Part shown: positions 49,192-58,219 of the stretch, piece by piece | Layout: each line of letters starts with the position of its first letter | Numbering within the stretch: the first letter of the stretch is position 1 | From: Sphingomonas tagetis | GTDB lineage: Bacteria > Pseudomonadota > Alphaproteobacteria > Sphingomonadales > Sphingomonadaceae | Direction of reading: 5' to 3' | Assembly (NCBI RefSeq): GCF_024211275.1 | Contig: NZ_JAMLDX010000009.1 | Span: 62,001-126,000, forward strand | DNA length: 64,000 bases | The notes under the pieces: model-generated | Databases searched by the model: none | What the model was told of the DNA's origin: nothing | What the model saw: the letters and a program-made list of their open reading frames with translations, nothing else | Made by a program: the position numbers and the translations under genes

Positions 49192-49500
49192 ATGCCGACG
49201 CGGTCATGGTGCATAGTGAGTCTTGCCCTGTTCCCGAGTGTCCTTGGCCTGGCGCCATTGGCGCAGGCGCAATCCTATCGCCCCGATGCCGAAGGCTATC
49301 CCTGCAGCCGGCACGCCTCGCTCGGGGTGGTCGCGACCGCCAAGGGGTTCGTCATCGAGGCTCGAACGCTCCCTTCGCCTAAAGCTGCCGCCTCGCGCCC
49401 GGTGACGATTGCGCTGGGCGCCAGTCTCAAGATCGACCGCGCGCTCCTCGATCGTGCGAGCACGCCGGCAGCGGAGGCGGACAATGCTGAAGGCCGGTAA
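49192..49500 (+). CDS. Small exported protein at the start of the tra operon
   Basis: 102 residues from ATG 49192 (SD CAGGAGATGA just upstream). MPTRSWCIVSLALFPSVLGLAPLAQAQ is a signal peptide. The mature part YRPDAEGYPCSRHASLGVVATAKGFVIEARTLPSPKAAASRPVTIALG is short with one Cys, of unknown fold. It overlaps the DsbC-like gene by 17 bp, so it belongs to the operon. It has no clear match to a named Tra protein. Confidence 0.65.
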   Translation: MPTRSWCIVSLALFPSVLGLAPLAQAQSYRPDAEGYPCSRHASLGVVATAKGFVIEARTLPSPKAAASRPVTIALGASLKIDRALLDRASTPAAEADNAEGR

Positions 49501-50257
49501 GATCGCCATCGCCGGCGCATTGCTGGCCACGGTTCCCGCGCTTGCGCAGCAGACGCCTTCAAACGCCGATGAGCCGCTCGCGGCAGCGGCGCGCGAAGCG
49601 CAGCAGGCTTTACGCCAGACCTTCACGAACCTGCAGTTCGAGGACTTCGGACCGGCGCCTGTGAAGGGGCCGATATATCAAGCGATCGCGGGCGGGAGAA
49701 TAATCTATTTTGCGCCGGAGAGCGGACATCTGCTGTTCGCGGCGATGTATGACCGAAACGGAGTCAATGTGACGGCGCTGGCGCAGGATGCGAGCGCGCG
49801 CAAACGGCTCGGCGCCATCGACACCAGCCAGGCGCTCGCGATCGGTCCGGCCGGCGCGCGCCAGGTGATCGAGTTCACCGATCCCGATTGCCCCTATTGC
49901 CAGGCGCTCGACCGCTATTGGGGCGCAAAGGCCGCCGAAGGCAAAGAGGTACGCCGGCTCGTCTTCTTCGTGAGCGGCATCCACCCGCAAGCCGCGGCCA
50001 AGGGTGAGCATATTCTGTGCTCACCGGACCCGGCGGCGGCATTCAAGGCGATCTATGCCGGCGCGACACCCAAGGCATTGCTCAAATGCCCCGAGGGCGC
50101 CCGCAAGGTTGCGGCGCAGGCCGAGATCGTGCGCAAGCTTGGCATCTCGGGCACGCCCACGCTGTTCCTCGACGGCAAGATGATCTCGGGGTTCCAGCAG
50201 GCCGAGATCGAGGCGTTTCTCGACACCAGGCCGCGGAAGCCCGAGCCGCCCGGCTAA
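49484..50257 (+). CDS. DsbC-like thiol:disulfide isomerase of the conjugation system
   Basis: 257 residues from ATG 49484 with a signal peptide (MLKAGKIAIAGALLATVPALAQ). There is an N-terminal dimerisation part, then a thioredoxin fold with the active site C136-P-Y-C139 (FTDPDCPYCQALDRYW) and cis-Pro in GISGTPTLFLDGKMISG. Conjugative F-type systems carry such proteins (TrbB/DsbC) to fold the Cys-rich TraU and TraN, both encoded downstream here. It lies just before the pilin gene. Confidence 0.9.
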   Translation: MLKAGKIAIAGALLATVPALAQQTPSNADEPLAAAAREAQQALRQTFTNLQFEDFGPAPVKGPIYQAIAGGRIIYFAPESGHLLFAAMYDRNGVNVTALAQDASARKRLGAIDTSQALAIGPAGARQVIEFTDPDCPYCQALDRYWGAKAAEGKEVRRLVFFVSGIHPQAAAKGEHILCSPDPAAAFKAIYAGATPKALLKCPEGARKVAAQAEIVRKLGISGTPTLFLDGKMISGFQQAEIEAFLDTRPRKPEPPG

Positions 50258-50364
50258 GACACCCCACCGCAAACAACCTCCACTTCAATCTGGCGGGTCT
50301 CGTCCCGGCCTGCGCGGCACCACGCCGCCGCGGCGGAACGAGGATCGGGATGCCGGCGGCGACG

Positions 50365-50459
50365 CTCCTCACAGGGAGCCGTCCAGCACCGCCGCCGGCC
50401 GGCCGAGATTTCATGTCGAACCGGCAGGCATGTGTGCGGACGGCTCCCCTCATCAGGAG
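50365..50459 (+). promoter_or_regulatory. Leader hairpin that may hide the traA ribosome site
   Basis: Stem GGGAGCCGTCC (50374-50384) pairs with GGACGGCTCCC (50438-50448). Outside it CTCCT (50365-50369) can pair with AGGAG (50455-50459), the ribosome site of traA (ATG 50467), across an internal loop. This could limit translation of the pilin or protect its mRNA. Confidence 0.55.
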
Positions 50460-50466
50460 ACCATCG

Positions 50467-50784
50467 ATGCTAAAACGGATCCACCTGCGCGGCCTGCGGA
50501 CCGCCGACAATATGCTGCTGCTCATGCTGGCGCTCGTCGCCGGCGCGGGCGCGGCGCACGCCTTTGCCCAGCCCCAGGTCGGTGACCTTGGCTATGACAT
50601 CTACAACATCGTCGTGAACCAGGGGGTCAAGGGCCCGCTCGGCTTTGTCGGCGGCGTCGCCGCCTTCCTGTTCGGCGTATCGCGGCTCTTCTCGAACATC
50701 ATGATCGGCATCCCGACCATCGTCGCTGCGGTCTGCCTGATCAAGGCGGACTCGATCCTCCAGACCTTCGGGATGGTCATCTGA
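50467..50784 (+). CDS. traA: TraA-type conjugative pilin precursor
   Basis: 105 residues from ATG 50467. MLLLMLALVAGAGAAHAFA is the signal sequence. The mature part has two membrane segments (GPLGFVGGVAAFLFGVSRLF and IGIPTIVAAVCLIKADSILQ), the usual build of VirB2/TraA pilins. AGGAG precedes it, within the leader hairpin. It is followed by TraL and TraE genes, the conserved F order. Confidence 0.85.
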   Translation: MLKRIHLRGLRTADNMLLLMLALVAGAGAAHAFAQPQVGDLGYDIYNIVVNQGVKGPLGFVGGVAAFLFGVSRLFSNIMIGIPTIVAAVCLIKADSILQTFGMVI

Positions 50785-50863
50785 AGGGCAGACGGCCGCG
50801 TCCGCGCGGCCGCTCGAGAGCTGGGGGGCGGTGGTCGCCTCTCGGAAGCAAGGGAGAAGCACG

Positions 50864-51130
50864 TTGGACGAACGTCTTCCACAATTCCTGCACCGCCCGG
50901 TCCAGATCCTCTGGTTCGACGCCCAGGAATTCATCGTCGTGATGTCGGTCATCTTCGTCGCCGTGATCGTCGGCGGGCTGGTCGGGTGGGCGCTCATCGG
51001 CGCGCTTCTCCTCTTCATCCCCTGGAAGCGCACCAAGCCGCGCGGCTTCATCCCGCACGCCGCCTGGCGCTGGGGCCTGCTCCGCTTCCGCCACTATCCG
51101 GGTCCGACCCAGACCCGCTTCTACGAATAG
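50864..51130 (+). CDS. traL: TraL inner-membrane conjugation protein
   Basis: 88 residues from TTG 50864, which follows GGGAGAAG. LDERLPQFLHRPVQILWFDAQEFIVVMSVIFVAVIVGGLVGWALIGALLLFIPWKRTKPRGF has the TraL look: short, two membrane stretches and a basic tail (HAAWRWGLLRFRHYPGPTQTRFYE). It is VirB3-like and part of the pilus-assembly complex. Gene order traA-L-E-K-B-V-C confirms it. Confidence 0.88.
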   Translation: MDERLPQFLHRPVQILWFDAQEFIVVMSVIFVAVIVGGLVGWALIGALLLFIPWKRTKPRGFIPHAAWRWGLLRFRHYPGPTQTRFYE

Positions 51131-51139
51131 GTCCGCGCG

Positions 51140-51772
51140 ATGCTCCCCTTCCAACGCAAGGCCCCTGCCGACCTGATCGGCGACACAAGGCCAAGCTGGC
51201 ATTTGCACCGCTATCTGCTGGGATCGGCCAACCTCTTCGAGGAGAACCGGCTGCTCAAATTCGCGATTGCCGGCATGTTCGGCATCACCGCGGTGCTGGG
51301 CACGCTGCTCTACACCTCGAACCTCAACCAGCGGACCGTGATCGTTCCGTTCGGCGCGGGCGGTGAGCTCTATGTGACGGGCAACAAGCCGTCCGAAGCC
51401 TATCTTCGCACGATCACGCGCAATATCGTGAGCCTGTCGGGCACCTACTCGTCCTACTCGGCCAATCAGCAGTTCCAGGAGCTGCTGAGCCTGGTTCACC
51501 CTTCCGCCTTTAATGACCTGCGCGACAGCCTGAATGGACTGCTCGACGAGCTGGCGCGCAATCCGACCCTGTCAATCGCGAGCTATGTCCGCACCGACAA
51601 GCCGGTCACCTACACCCGCACCGAGATCGTCGTGCCGGTCGAGAAAGTGCGCGTCATCGGCGGCGTGATCCGCAAGTTCCAGGGCTCGCTGCGCATTCGA
51701 TACGTCATCGACAATGGCCGCTTCTGGCTGACCGCCCTGCAAGAGGAGAATTTCAATGCCGATCCTCGGTAA
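51140..51772 (+). CDS. traE: TraE (VirB8-like) conjugation protein
   Basis: 210 residues. The N-terminal cytoplasmic part is followed by one membrane segment (LLKFAIAGMFGITAVLGTLLYTS) and a periplasmic domain (QRTVIVPFGAGGELYVTGNKPSEAYLRTITRNIVSLSGTYSS). F TraE relatives have this size and layout. It overlaps traK by 17 bp. Confidence 0.9.
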   Translation: MLPFQRKAPADLIGDTRPSWHLHRYLLGSANLFEENRLLKFAIAGMFGITAVLGTLLYTSNLNQRTVIVPFGAGGELYVTGNKPSEAYLRTITRNIVSLSGTYSSYSANQQFQELLSLVHPSAFNDLRDSLNGLLDELARNPTLSIASYVRTDKPVTYTRTEIVVPVEKVRVIGGVIRKFQGSLRIRYVIDNGRFWLTALQEENFNADPR

Positions 51773-52523
51773 GCGCTCGAGGCTTGCCTTGCGCCTGGCC
51801 GCGCTGTGCGCCGCCGGTCCCGCCCTCGCCCAATCGATCGCGGCGCTGCCCGATCAGACCAGCCGCCTCCGCCTCTCCAACCGCGACGTCAACCATGTCG
51901 TGTGCGTCGGCGGCGAGATCGAGGACGTCAAATTCTCGGCCGAAAAGGGCATCGCGGTCGAACGCGGCGGCTCGGACGCGTGGATCAAGTTCCTGGTGCG
52001 CGAGGTCGATGAAGCCGGGATCAAGACCCGCAGCTTCGTCTCCGTGCCGGCCGAATTCTATGTTGCCTGCAACGGCGCGATCTATCCGCTCTATGCCGAG
52101 CCCGCCGATATCCCGGCGCAGACGGTGACGCTGGTTCCAGGTTCCAGCCAGCGCGCGCGGTCGAACGATGCGCTGCTCGGGCCGCTGGTCGAGGAAGAGC
52201 GCGCCGTCTCGATCGCGCTTTCGCTGCTGCAGGACCGGGTGCCCGGCTCGTTCACCGAGGTCGCGCCCAACCAGCGCCAGCTGGCGGTGCCTGACCTGCC
52301 CGGTCTCGTTATCCGCGAGCGCCGCCGACTCGCGATCGAAGGCGCCGGACTCTCGGCCAGCGAATATCTCGTGACCAGTCCGGTCGCGGTCACGCTCGAC
52401 GAGCGCAGCTTTCTCGACAGCGCGCTCGGCGCCGACATCTTCGCGGTCACGCTCGATCGCCACAATCTTGCAGCCGGCGACGGCGCGCGGCTGGTGGTGG
52501 TCCGCCGGAGCAGCGCGCTGTGA
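51756..52523 (+). CDS. traK: TraK secretin-like outer-membrane complex protein
   Basis: 255 residues with a signal peptide (LALRLAALCAAGPALAQ). The mature protein is beta-rich (DQTSRLRLSNRDVNHVVCVGGEIEDVKFSAEKGIAVERGGSDAWIKFLV), similar to VirB9/TraK. It forms the outer-membrane core with TraB and TraV. A strong AGAGGAGA lies upstream, and it overlaps traB by 4 bp. Confidence 0.9.
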   Translation: MPILGKRSRLALRLAALCAAGPALAQSIAALPDQTSRLRLSNRDVNHVVCVGGEIEDVKFSAEKGIAVERGGSDAWIKFLVREVDEAGIKTRSFVSVPAEFYVACNGAIYPLYAEPADIPAQTVTLVPGSSQRARSNDALLGPLVEEERAVSIALSLLQDRVPGSFTEVAPNQRQLAVPDLPGLVIRERRRLAIEGAGLSASEYLVTSPVAVTLDERSFLDSALGADIFAVTLDRHNLAAGDGARLVVVRRSSAL

Positions 52524-53818
52524 CCGCCGGCGCCAAACCCCCGCCGAAAAGTACGGCCAATCCGATGCCGACGCTTTCGCGGCCGGAGATTACTCCGGAG
52601 CTTGCGGCGGAAATTGCCGCACGGCGCCCGGCGTTGCTCGACTTCCGCTCGCAATGGCGGCGCCTGACCTCGGACCAGAGGCTGCGCGGCAAGCAGCTTG
52701 GCGTCGCCGCAGCGATCGGCCTGCTCGGCATCGGCCTCTACACCGCGAGCTCGAGCGACAGCGAGGATGCGGCTCCACTGCCAGAAGGGACCAAGCTCGA
52801 CATGGGTGCAGGCCTTCGCGGCGACAGTCTCGAGGTCAAGCTGCGCGGCGACCTGCAGAAAATCCTCGACGGGCAGAATCTGCTCGGCGATCGCGTCACC
52901 GCGATCGAGGAAGGGAAGGTCGGCCCCGCGACAGGCCCGCGCGAACCCGGCGCCGCCGGCGAACCGCTGCCCCCTGCCCTGCCCGGCGACGTGCCGGCCT
53001 TTCCGCCATCGCCGTCCGAGGCGTCGGCCGGCGACAATCCGTCGCCCTTGCCGCCACTGGTGCCCGAAGCGCCGCCGGCGCCCCCGGTCGAGCGCCAGGT
53101 TGGCGCGATCGGCGCGGCAACGAGCGCGGTTCCCGCTGCGGCGGCTGGTGCCGAAGGCTCAAAAAAAAAGCTGCGCACGATCTATTTGCCACCTGGTTTC
53201 ATGAAGGCGCGGCTGCTGACCGGGATCGACGCGCTGGCGAGCAAGGATGCGACCAGCAATCCCGAGCCGATCATCGCGCGTGTGCAGGCCCCCGCCGTGC
53301 TCCCGAATGACGTGAAGGCGAATCTTGCCGGCTGCTTCGTGGTCGGCAACGCCACCGGCAGCCTCGCCAAGGAGCGGGTTGAGGTCCAGCTCGTCTCGAT
53401 CTCGTGCATCGACTTCGACGAGCGCGCGGTCGTCGATCAGCCGATCAAGGGCTTCTTCGTCGATGCCGATGGCAAGAAGGGCCTGTCGGGCAAGGTCGTG
53501 ACCCGCGCCGGCGCCACGCTTGCTCGCACCTTCATCGCCGGCACCATCGCCGGCATCGCCCAGACGGTCGAAGGCAGTATCGGTAACGTCTCGACCTCGG
53601 CGCTGGGGTCGGTGCGTACGCTCGATCCCGCCGACGCCGCCAAGGCCGGGGTCGCGGGCGGCTTCGCCCGCTCGTCGGACAAGCTCACCGAATTCTATCT
53701 CGACCTCGCCCGACAGGCCGGACCCGTGGTCGAGGTCGGCGCGGCCAAGGATGTGGTCGTGGTGATCCAGGAAGGTCTCGCGCTCGAGATCAAGCCGACC
53801 GTCGGGAGCAAATTCTGA
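52520..53818 (+). CDS. traB: TraB (VirB10-like) scaffold protein
   Basis: 432 residues. It has an N-terminal cytoplasmic part, one membrane segment (LGVAAAIGLLGIGLYT), a Pro-rich stretch (about residues 145-205) spanning the periplasm, and a C-terminal TraB/VirB10 domain (KLRTIYLPPGFMKARLLTGIDALASK, VQLVSISCIDFDERAVVDQPIKGFFVDADGKKGLSGKVV). It bridges inner and outer membranes and senses energy in related systems. Single-base stop-start overlap with traV. Confidence 0.92.
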   Translation: MTAGAKPPPKSTANPMPTLSRPEITPELAAEIAARRPALLDFRSQWRRLTSDQRLRGKQLGVAAAIGLLGIGLYTASSSDSEDAAPLPEGTKLDMGAGLRGDSLEVKLRGDLQKILDGQNLLGDRVTAIEEGKVGPATGPREPGAAGEPLPPALPGDVPAFPPSPSEASAGDNPSPLPPLVPEAPPAPPVERQVGAIGAATSAVPAAAAGAEGSKKKLRTIYLPPGFMKARLLTGIDALASKDATSNPEPIIARVQAPAVLPNDVKANLAGCFVVGNATGSLAKERVEVQLVSISCIDFDERAVVDQPIKGFFVDADGKKGLSGKVVTRAGATLARTFIAGTIAGIAQTVEGSIGNVSTSALGSVRTLDPADAAKAGVAGGFARSSDKLTEFYLDLARQAGPVVEVGAAKDVVVVIQEGLALEIKPTVGSKF

Positions 53819-54456
53819 TGCGCCCCCGCCCCTCCAGTTCAGAAAGCTATGCCTTGCGCAACTTTCGTCCCCGGGCCTGCGCCCGCGCCGCGCTGCTCGC
53901 CGTCACCACGCTGCTGCTGTCCGGCTGCGCGACGCTCGGCTCGGTGATGTCGCCCTATTCCGAGAAGTTCAGCTGCAAGAATGACGATCACGGCCAGTGC
54001 ATCCATCCCGAGAAGGCCTATGCCGATGCGGTCGCCAGGATCGCCTCAAAGTCCGATCCAAAGGTCACCAACGACCGCTCGATTCTGAAGGCGCAGGGCG
54101 CTGCTGAGCTGAAGCCCCAGCGTGGCAAGCCCGTCCCATCGGCCTATGGCAGCTATCGCGACAGCGTCTATGCCGAGATGAAGGGCCTGCTGGAAGCACC
54201 GGTCACCCCGATGCTCAAGCCCGCGCGGACGGTGCGCACGCTGATCCTGCCTTATGCCGACCGACAGCGGCCTGACCGGCTCTACATGCCGCGCTACATT
54301 TATTCGATCCTCGACAAGCCCGCCTGGGTGATCGGCGGCGCGCTCATATCCTCGCCCTCGCGCGCGGCGCAGACGCCAATGCTCGGCCAGATGCAGGAAT
54401 CGCCAGCCGACGATGCCGAGCGTCCGGCCGCGCCGGCGCAGGAGCCGCGTCCATGA
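53818..54456 (+). CDS. traV: TraV outer-membrane lipoprotein
   Basis: 212 residues. The N-terminal LLAVTTLLLSGC is a lipobox with the acylated Cys, followed by Cys-containing SPYSEKFSCKNDDHGQCIHPEKAY, the TraV signature. The C-terminal half carries IYSILDKPAWVIGG. It anchors the TraK-TraB core in the outer membrane. It overlaps traC by 4 bp. Confidence 0.92.
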   Translation: MRPRPSSSESYALRNFRPRACARAALLAVTTLLLSGCATLGSVMSPYSEKFSCKNDDHGQCIHPEKAYADAVARIASKSDPKVTNDRSILKAQGAAELKPQRGKPVPSAYGSYRDSVYAEMKGLLEAPVTPMLKPARTVRTLILPYADRQRPDRLYMPRYIYSILDKPAWVIGGALISSPSRAAQTPMLGQMQESPADDAERPAAPAQEPRP

Positions 54457-56966
54457 GCGCGCGCGCATCCTCGCTCAGCTACTCGAAGCTGCGCAACAAT
54501 GTGCGCCGCGACAGCTTTTCGGAATTCCTGCCGCTGATCGCGTGGGACGAGGAAGCCGAGGCCTTTCTGTGCGTCGACGATTGCTGGGGTCATGGCTGGG
54601 AGATCATCCCCACCGCCTATATGTTCGCGCACGTCCAGGGCGCGCTCCAGGGCCTGCTCAACATCCATTTCCCCGACGGGACGGTGCTCCAGCTCCATAC
54701 TTTCGCCGATCCGCTGATCGACGAGACGCTCGACCAGTTCCTTGACCTCAAAACCCGCGACGATCCGCTGATCCAGGCTTCAGCAAGGCAGACGCGCGCG
54801 TATCTGAGCGGTGGGCGCCATGGCCTGAAAGCGCTGCACGACATCCCGGTGCGAAACTTCCGTACCTTCCTCTCGATCAAGACGCGGCGCCGGCTCGACG
54901 AGGATCTACGCCGCCAGGTCGAGGAGCAGCTCGCCAAGCTCGGCATCCGGCGCCTCGCCCCAGAGGAGATGATCGCCTTCTACCGGCGCATCTTCAACGG
55001 CATCAGCGAAGCCGCGCCCGGCGTGTTCGCCGATGGCGCGACGATGGGCGCGCCGCCCATCGCCAAGCAGATCATCGATGCGGGTCCCGACCTCGCCTTC
55101 GAAGGGCCCGAGGTGTTCCTCGGCAACCAGGTCGCGCGCTGCCTGACGCCCAAGGCCCCGGCGCGCCGGATCACGGCCGAGCGCGCGAACCGGCTGCTCG
55201 GCGGGATGCGCGGAAGCGCCGAGGACAGCGACCAGATCGGCGGCCCGTTCCTCTACACGCTCAACATCCTGTTCGATCACTCGCAGTTCGAGATCCACAA
55301 GCGCGCGCAGATCCTCTCGGCGCAAAAGGCGGCGGGATCATTCGCGGTCGAGGTCGGCAAGCAGATCGAGGAGATTGGCTGGATCCTCGACGAGGCCGGC
55401 AACTCCAAATTCGTGCGCGTGATCCCGTGCCTCTGGGTGTTCGGCCGCGACCGGCATCATGCCCGCGAGCTGGCCGCCCGCGCCAAGCGGCTGTGGGAAA
55501 GCGAGCCTTTGCCCTTCTCGATGCAGGAGGAGAGCTATCTCAACCCGACCTTGCTGGTGATGAGCCTGCCGTTCGGCCTCTATCCCGACCGCACGACACT
55601 GCGCATGCTCGAGCGGGACTTCCGCATGCCGGTCAAAGCCGCGGTGCTGATGTCGCCGATCCAGACCGACTTTCGCGGCGGCGGCCGCCCGGCGCTGCTC
55701 TATACCGGACGCAAGGGTCAGCTGGTCACGCTCGACCTGTTCGATCCGCGCATCAACAATTACAACTTCATCGTCTCGGCCGAGAGCGGCGCGGGCAAGA
55801 GCTTCCTGCTCAATAATCTCTGCCAGCAATATTACGCCTGCTCGGCGCTCATCCGCATCATCGATATCGGCGGGAGCTACCGCAAGCTCTGCACGCTCTG
55901 CTCGGGCCGCTATATCGACATCGGCGACGAGCAAATGGTCCTCAACCCCTTCGACATGGGGCTCGCGCTCGACGGTGACGACAAGCAATCGGCGATCACC
56001 ATGGCGGTGGCGATCGTCGCCGAGATGGCGAACGCGTCGACCCGCAAAGGCGTCACCACCTCGGAGTGGAACCTGCTCAAGTCCGCGGTGCAATGGGCGA
56101 TCGACAGCGGCCGCGCCGATCGCGGCGTCGATGCGGTGCGCGAATGGCTCGGCACCTATCCCGCCCAGACGCACAGCGATCTCGACCGGGTCGATCATCT
56201 CATTCCGATGGCGCGCGAACTCGCCTTCAACCTGCGCGATTTCGGGTCCGATGGCGCCTATGGCCATTATTTCAACGGCCCTTCGACCTTCGACATCCGC
56301 AACGACGAGTTCGTCGTGCTCGAGCTCGAACGCCTCAAATCCCTGCCGGACCTGTTCAACGTGATCGTGATGGTCGTGGTCAACGCGGTCACACAGGAGC
56401 TCTACCTCTCCGCCCGCGACCGCCCGCGCTTCGTGCTGTGCGACGAGGCCGCGCAGTTCATGACGCGAACCGAGGGCCAGGATCTTTCGCGGCTGGCCGA
56501 GGCGTTCGGCCAGGGCTATCGCCGCGCCCGCAAATATCGCGGCTCTTTCGGCATCGTCCTCCAGTCGATGAACGATCTCCAGCTGTTCGGCGGCACGGGG
56601 CAAGTGATCCTCGAGAACGCGGCGACGCGCTTTCTCCTGCAGGGCTCGACCTATGACAAGGCGGTCGAAAACAAGATCCTCGACTATTCGGGGTTCGTCC
56701 TCGACCTCCTGAAGTCGGTCCGAAACTCAAAGCCCAATTACAGCGAGGTGTTCATCGACTCCCCGCTTGGCCTGGGCATCGCCCGGCTGGTGGTCGATCC
56801 CTTCTCCTACTGGATCAACACCTCGGCGCCCGAGGAGGTGGCCGCGTTCGACGCGCTGATCCGCCAGGGCCTGTCACCGCTCGAAGCAGTCTGCCGCCTC
56901 GCCGGGGTCGATCCCGTCACCCTGTTCGGCGCGGCCCAACCCCGCCTGCCCGCGATCGGAGGGTGA
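54453..56966 (+). CDS. traC: TraC (VirB4-like) ATPase
   Basis: 837 residues. The N-terminal half is the TraC-specific domain; Walker A lies at about 441-450 (SAESGAGKSFLLNNL) and Walker B at RFVLCDEAAQFM. It includes RKYRGSFGIVLQSMNDLQLFGGTGQVILENAATRFLLQG, usual for VirB4/TraC ATPases. It powers pilus assembly. Full length, no damage seen. Confidence 0.95.
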   Translation: MSARASSLSYSKLRNNVRRDSFSEFLPLIAWDEEAEAFLCVDDCWGHGWEIIPTAYMFAHVQGALQGLLNIHFPDGTVLQLHTFADPLIDETLDQFLDLKTRDDPLIQASARQTRAYLSGGRHGLKALHDIPVRNFRTFLSIKTRRRLDEDLRRQVEEQLAKLGIRRLAPEEMIAFYRRIFNGISEAAPGVFADGATMGAPPIAKQIIDAGPDLAFEGPEVFLGNQVARCLTPKAPARRITAERANRLLGGMRGSAEDSDQIGGPFLYTLNILFDHSQFEIHKRAQILSAQKAAGSFAVEVGKQIEEIGWILDEAGNSKFVRVIPCLWVFGRDRHHARELAARAKRLWESEPLPFSMQEESYLNPTLLVMSLPFGLYPDRTTLRMLERDFRMPVKAAVLMSPIQTDFRGGGRPALLYTGRKGQLVTLDLFDPRINNYNFIVSAESGAGKSFLLNNLCQQYYACSALIRIIDIGGSYRKLCTLCSGRYIDIGDEQMVLNPFDMGLALDGDDKQSAITMAVAIVAEMANASTRKGVTTSEWNLLKSAVQWAIDSGRADRGVDAVREWLGTYPAQTHSDLDRVDHLIPMARELAFNLRDFGSDGAYGHYFNGPSTFDIRNDEFVVLELERLKSLPDLFNVIVMVVVNAVTQELYLSARDRPRFVLCDEAAQFMTRTEGQDLSRLAEAFGQGYRRARKYRGSFGIVLQSMNDLQLFGGTGQVILENAATRFLLQGSTYDKAVENKILDYSGFVLDLLKSVRNSKPNYSEVFIDSPLGLGIARLVVDPFSYWINTSAPEEVAAFDALIRQGLSPLEAVCRLAGVDPVTLFGAAQPRLPAIGG

Positions 56967-56971
56967 CCGCC

Positions 56972-57301
56972 ATGCGCCAGAAATCCCTCATCCATCCCGA
57001 CCAGCTCCCACTCAGCTTAGAGCGCGAGGCCGATCTCGAGGCGCTGATCGAGACGCGGGTTGCCCAGCGCTGCGAGGCCGATGCGCTGCGCTGGCGGCTG
57101 CAGATCGTGACCATCGAGACGCTGGTCATCGCGTGCCTCGTCGCCGCCCTCGCCTTCGCGGCCGGTCAGTCGGGTGCGACTGCGCTGCGCGCATCGATCC
57201 TCGCCGGCGGCGCCTGTTTCGCCGCGGGCACCCTGACCATCGGCCTCTCCGCCTCCGCCGCCCAATTGCTCGCGCGGCTTCGCAAAGGAAAACGACCATG
57301 A
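56972..57301 (+). CDS. Small membrane protein of the tra operon
   Basis: 109 residues from ATG 56972, 8 bp after GGAGGG. The N-terminal soluble part (LEREADLEALIETRVAQRCEADALRW) is followed by two membrane segments (IVTIETLVIACLVAALAFAAG and ASILAGGACFAAGTLTIGLSA). No named Tra family is recognised. It could fill the position of TrbI (TraC-TrbI-TraW order) by place only; sequence similarity is not evident. Overlaps the next gene by 4 bp. Confidence 0.7.
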   Translation: MRQKSLIHPDQLPLSLEREADLEALIETRVAQRCEADALRWRLQIVTIETLVIACLVAALAFAAGQSGATALRASILAGGACFAAGTLTIGLSASAAQLLARLRKGKRP

Positions 57302-57525
57302 ACGGCCTGGCTTCGCCCGAGCCGTCTCCGGCTGCGCTGCGGCTGGTGATCGGCAGCTATGTGCTGCTCTTCCTCGAGCTCTATCTGATCATGCTCCATC
57401 TCGATCGTGCGCTCGACCTGCGCTGGGTGATCTGGCCGGTGACCTTCGTCTCCGCCGCGTGCTTCATGATCGCGCTGGTCGGCCTTCCTTCACCGCAGGA
57501 TCAGGGAGGCCGCGATGACCGCTGA
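57298..57525 (+). CDS. Small membrane protein of the tra operon
   Basis: 75 residues. Two membrane segments (LRLVIGSYVLLFLELYLIMLHL and WVIWPVTFVSAACFMIALVGL) and an Arg/Asp tail. It overlaps the preceding gene by 4 bp and traW by 11 bp, so it is translated as part of the operon. Family unknown. Confidence 0.7.
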   Translation: MNGLASPEPSPAALRLVIGSYVLLFLELYLIMLHLDRALDLRWVIWPVTFVSAACFMIALVGLPSPQDQGGRDDR

Positions 57526-58219
57526 TCCCATGGCGCGCTGGGTGGCGATCGGCCAGGGCGTGACCGTCGCCGTCATGCTCGCTGGAGCCGCGCTGATCGC
57601 GCTCACCGGCGCTGACGCGAAAACGCCCGCGTCACCGAACGCCACGAGCCGCGCGGCGTCGTCGACGATTGGACGCACCTGGCCGATCGCCGAGCCCGAC
57701 GCGATGGCCGAGATCGAGGCCAGGGTGGCGACGCTTCCCAGGGACATGATGAAGCAGTTTGGCCCGCGCTCGAAATGGTCGGCGCTGCGCGCGGCATCGC
57801 TTGGCGTCGCACCAACCGACCGCACCCGGACGGTCATCCCGTTCCACACGCTCGAGTTCGACATCAAGCTGCCCGACGGCCGGATGCTCTATCCCAAGGG
57901 CTACAGCTTCAATCCGCTCACCTATCTAAAGCTGCCCCAGCGGCTGGTGATCGTCCATCCGCGCGACCTGAACTGGGCGCTCAAAGCTGCCCGCCCTACC
58001 GACTTCCTGATCGTCACCGCAGGCGACGCGATCGAACTCACCGAGCGCACCGGCCGCGCCATCTATCTGCTCGAGGAGCGGGTCAAGGAACGGCTCGGCC
58101 TCACCGTCGCGCCGGTCATCGTCACCCAGGCCGGACCTCGGCTCGTCCTGACCGAGGTCGGCCCGCGCACGCGCGGTGTCCGCCCTGTCCCCCTCGCACG
58201 CCAGGAAGGGCTCAAATGA
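57515..58219 (+). CDS. traW: TraW conjugation protein
   Basis: 234 residues with an N-terminal membrane/signal segment (IGQGVTVAVMLAGAALIAL). The TraW signature GRTWPIAEPDAMAEIEARVATLPRDMMKQFG is followed by RMLYPKGYSFNPLTYLKLPQRLVIVHPRDLNW, and a C-terminal part ending LTVAPVIVTQAGPRLVLTEVGPRTRGVRP. It works with TrbC and TraU in pilus assembly and retraction. It starts after AGGGAGG. Confidence 0.9.
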   Translation: MTADPMARWVAIGQGVTVAVMLAGAALIALTGADAKTPASPNATSRAASSTIGRTWPIAEPDAMAEIEARVATLPRDMMKQFGPRSKWSALRAASLGVAPTDRTRTVIPFHTLEFDIKLPDGRMLYPKGYSFNPLTYLKLPQRLVIVHPRDLNWALKAARPTDFLIVTAGDAIELTERTGRAIYLLEERVKERLGLTVAPVIVTQAGPRLVLTEVGPRTRGVRPVPLARQEGLK

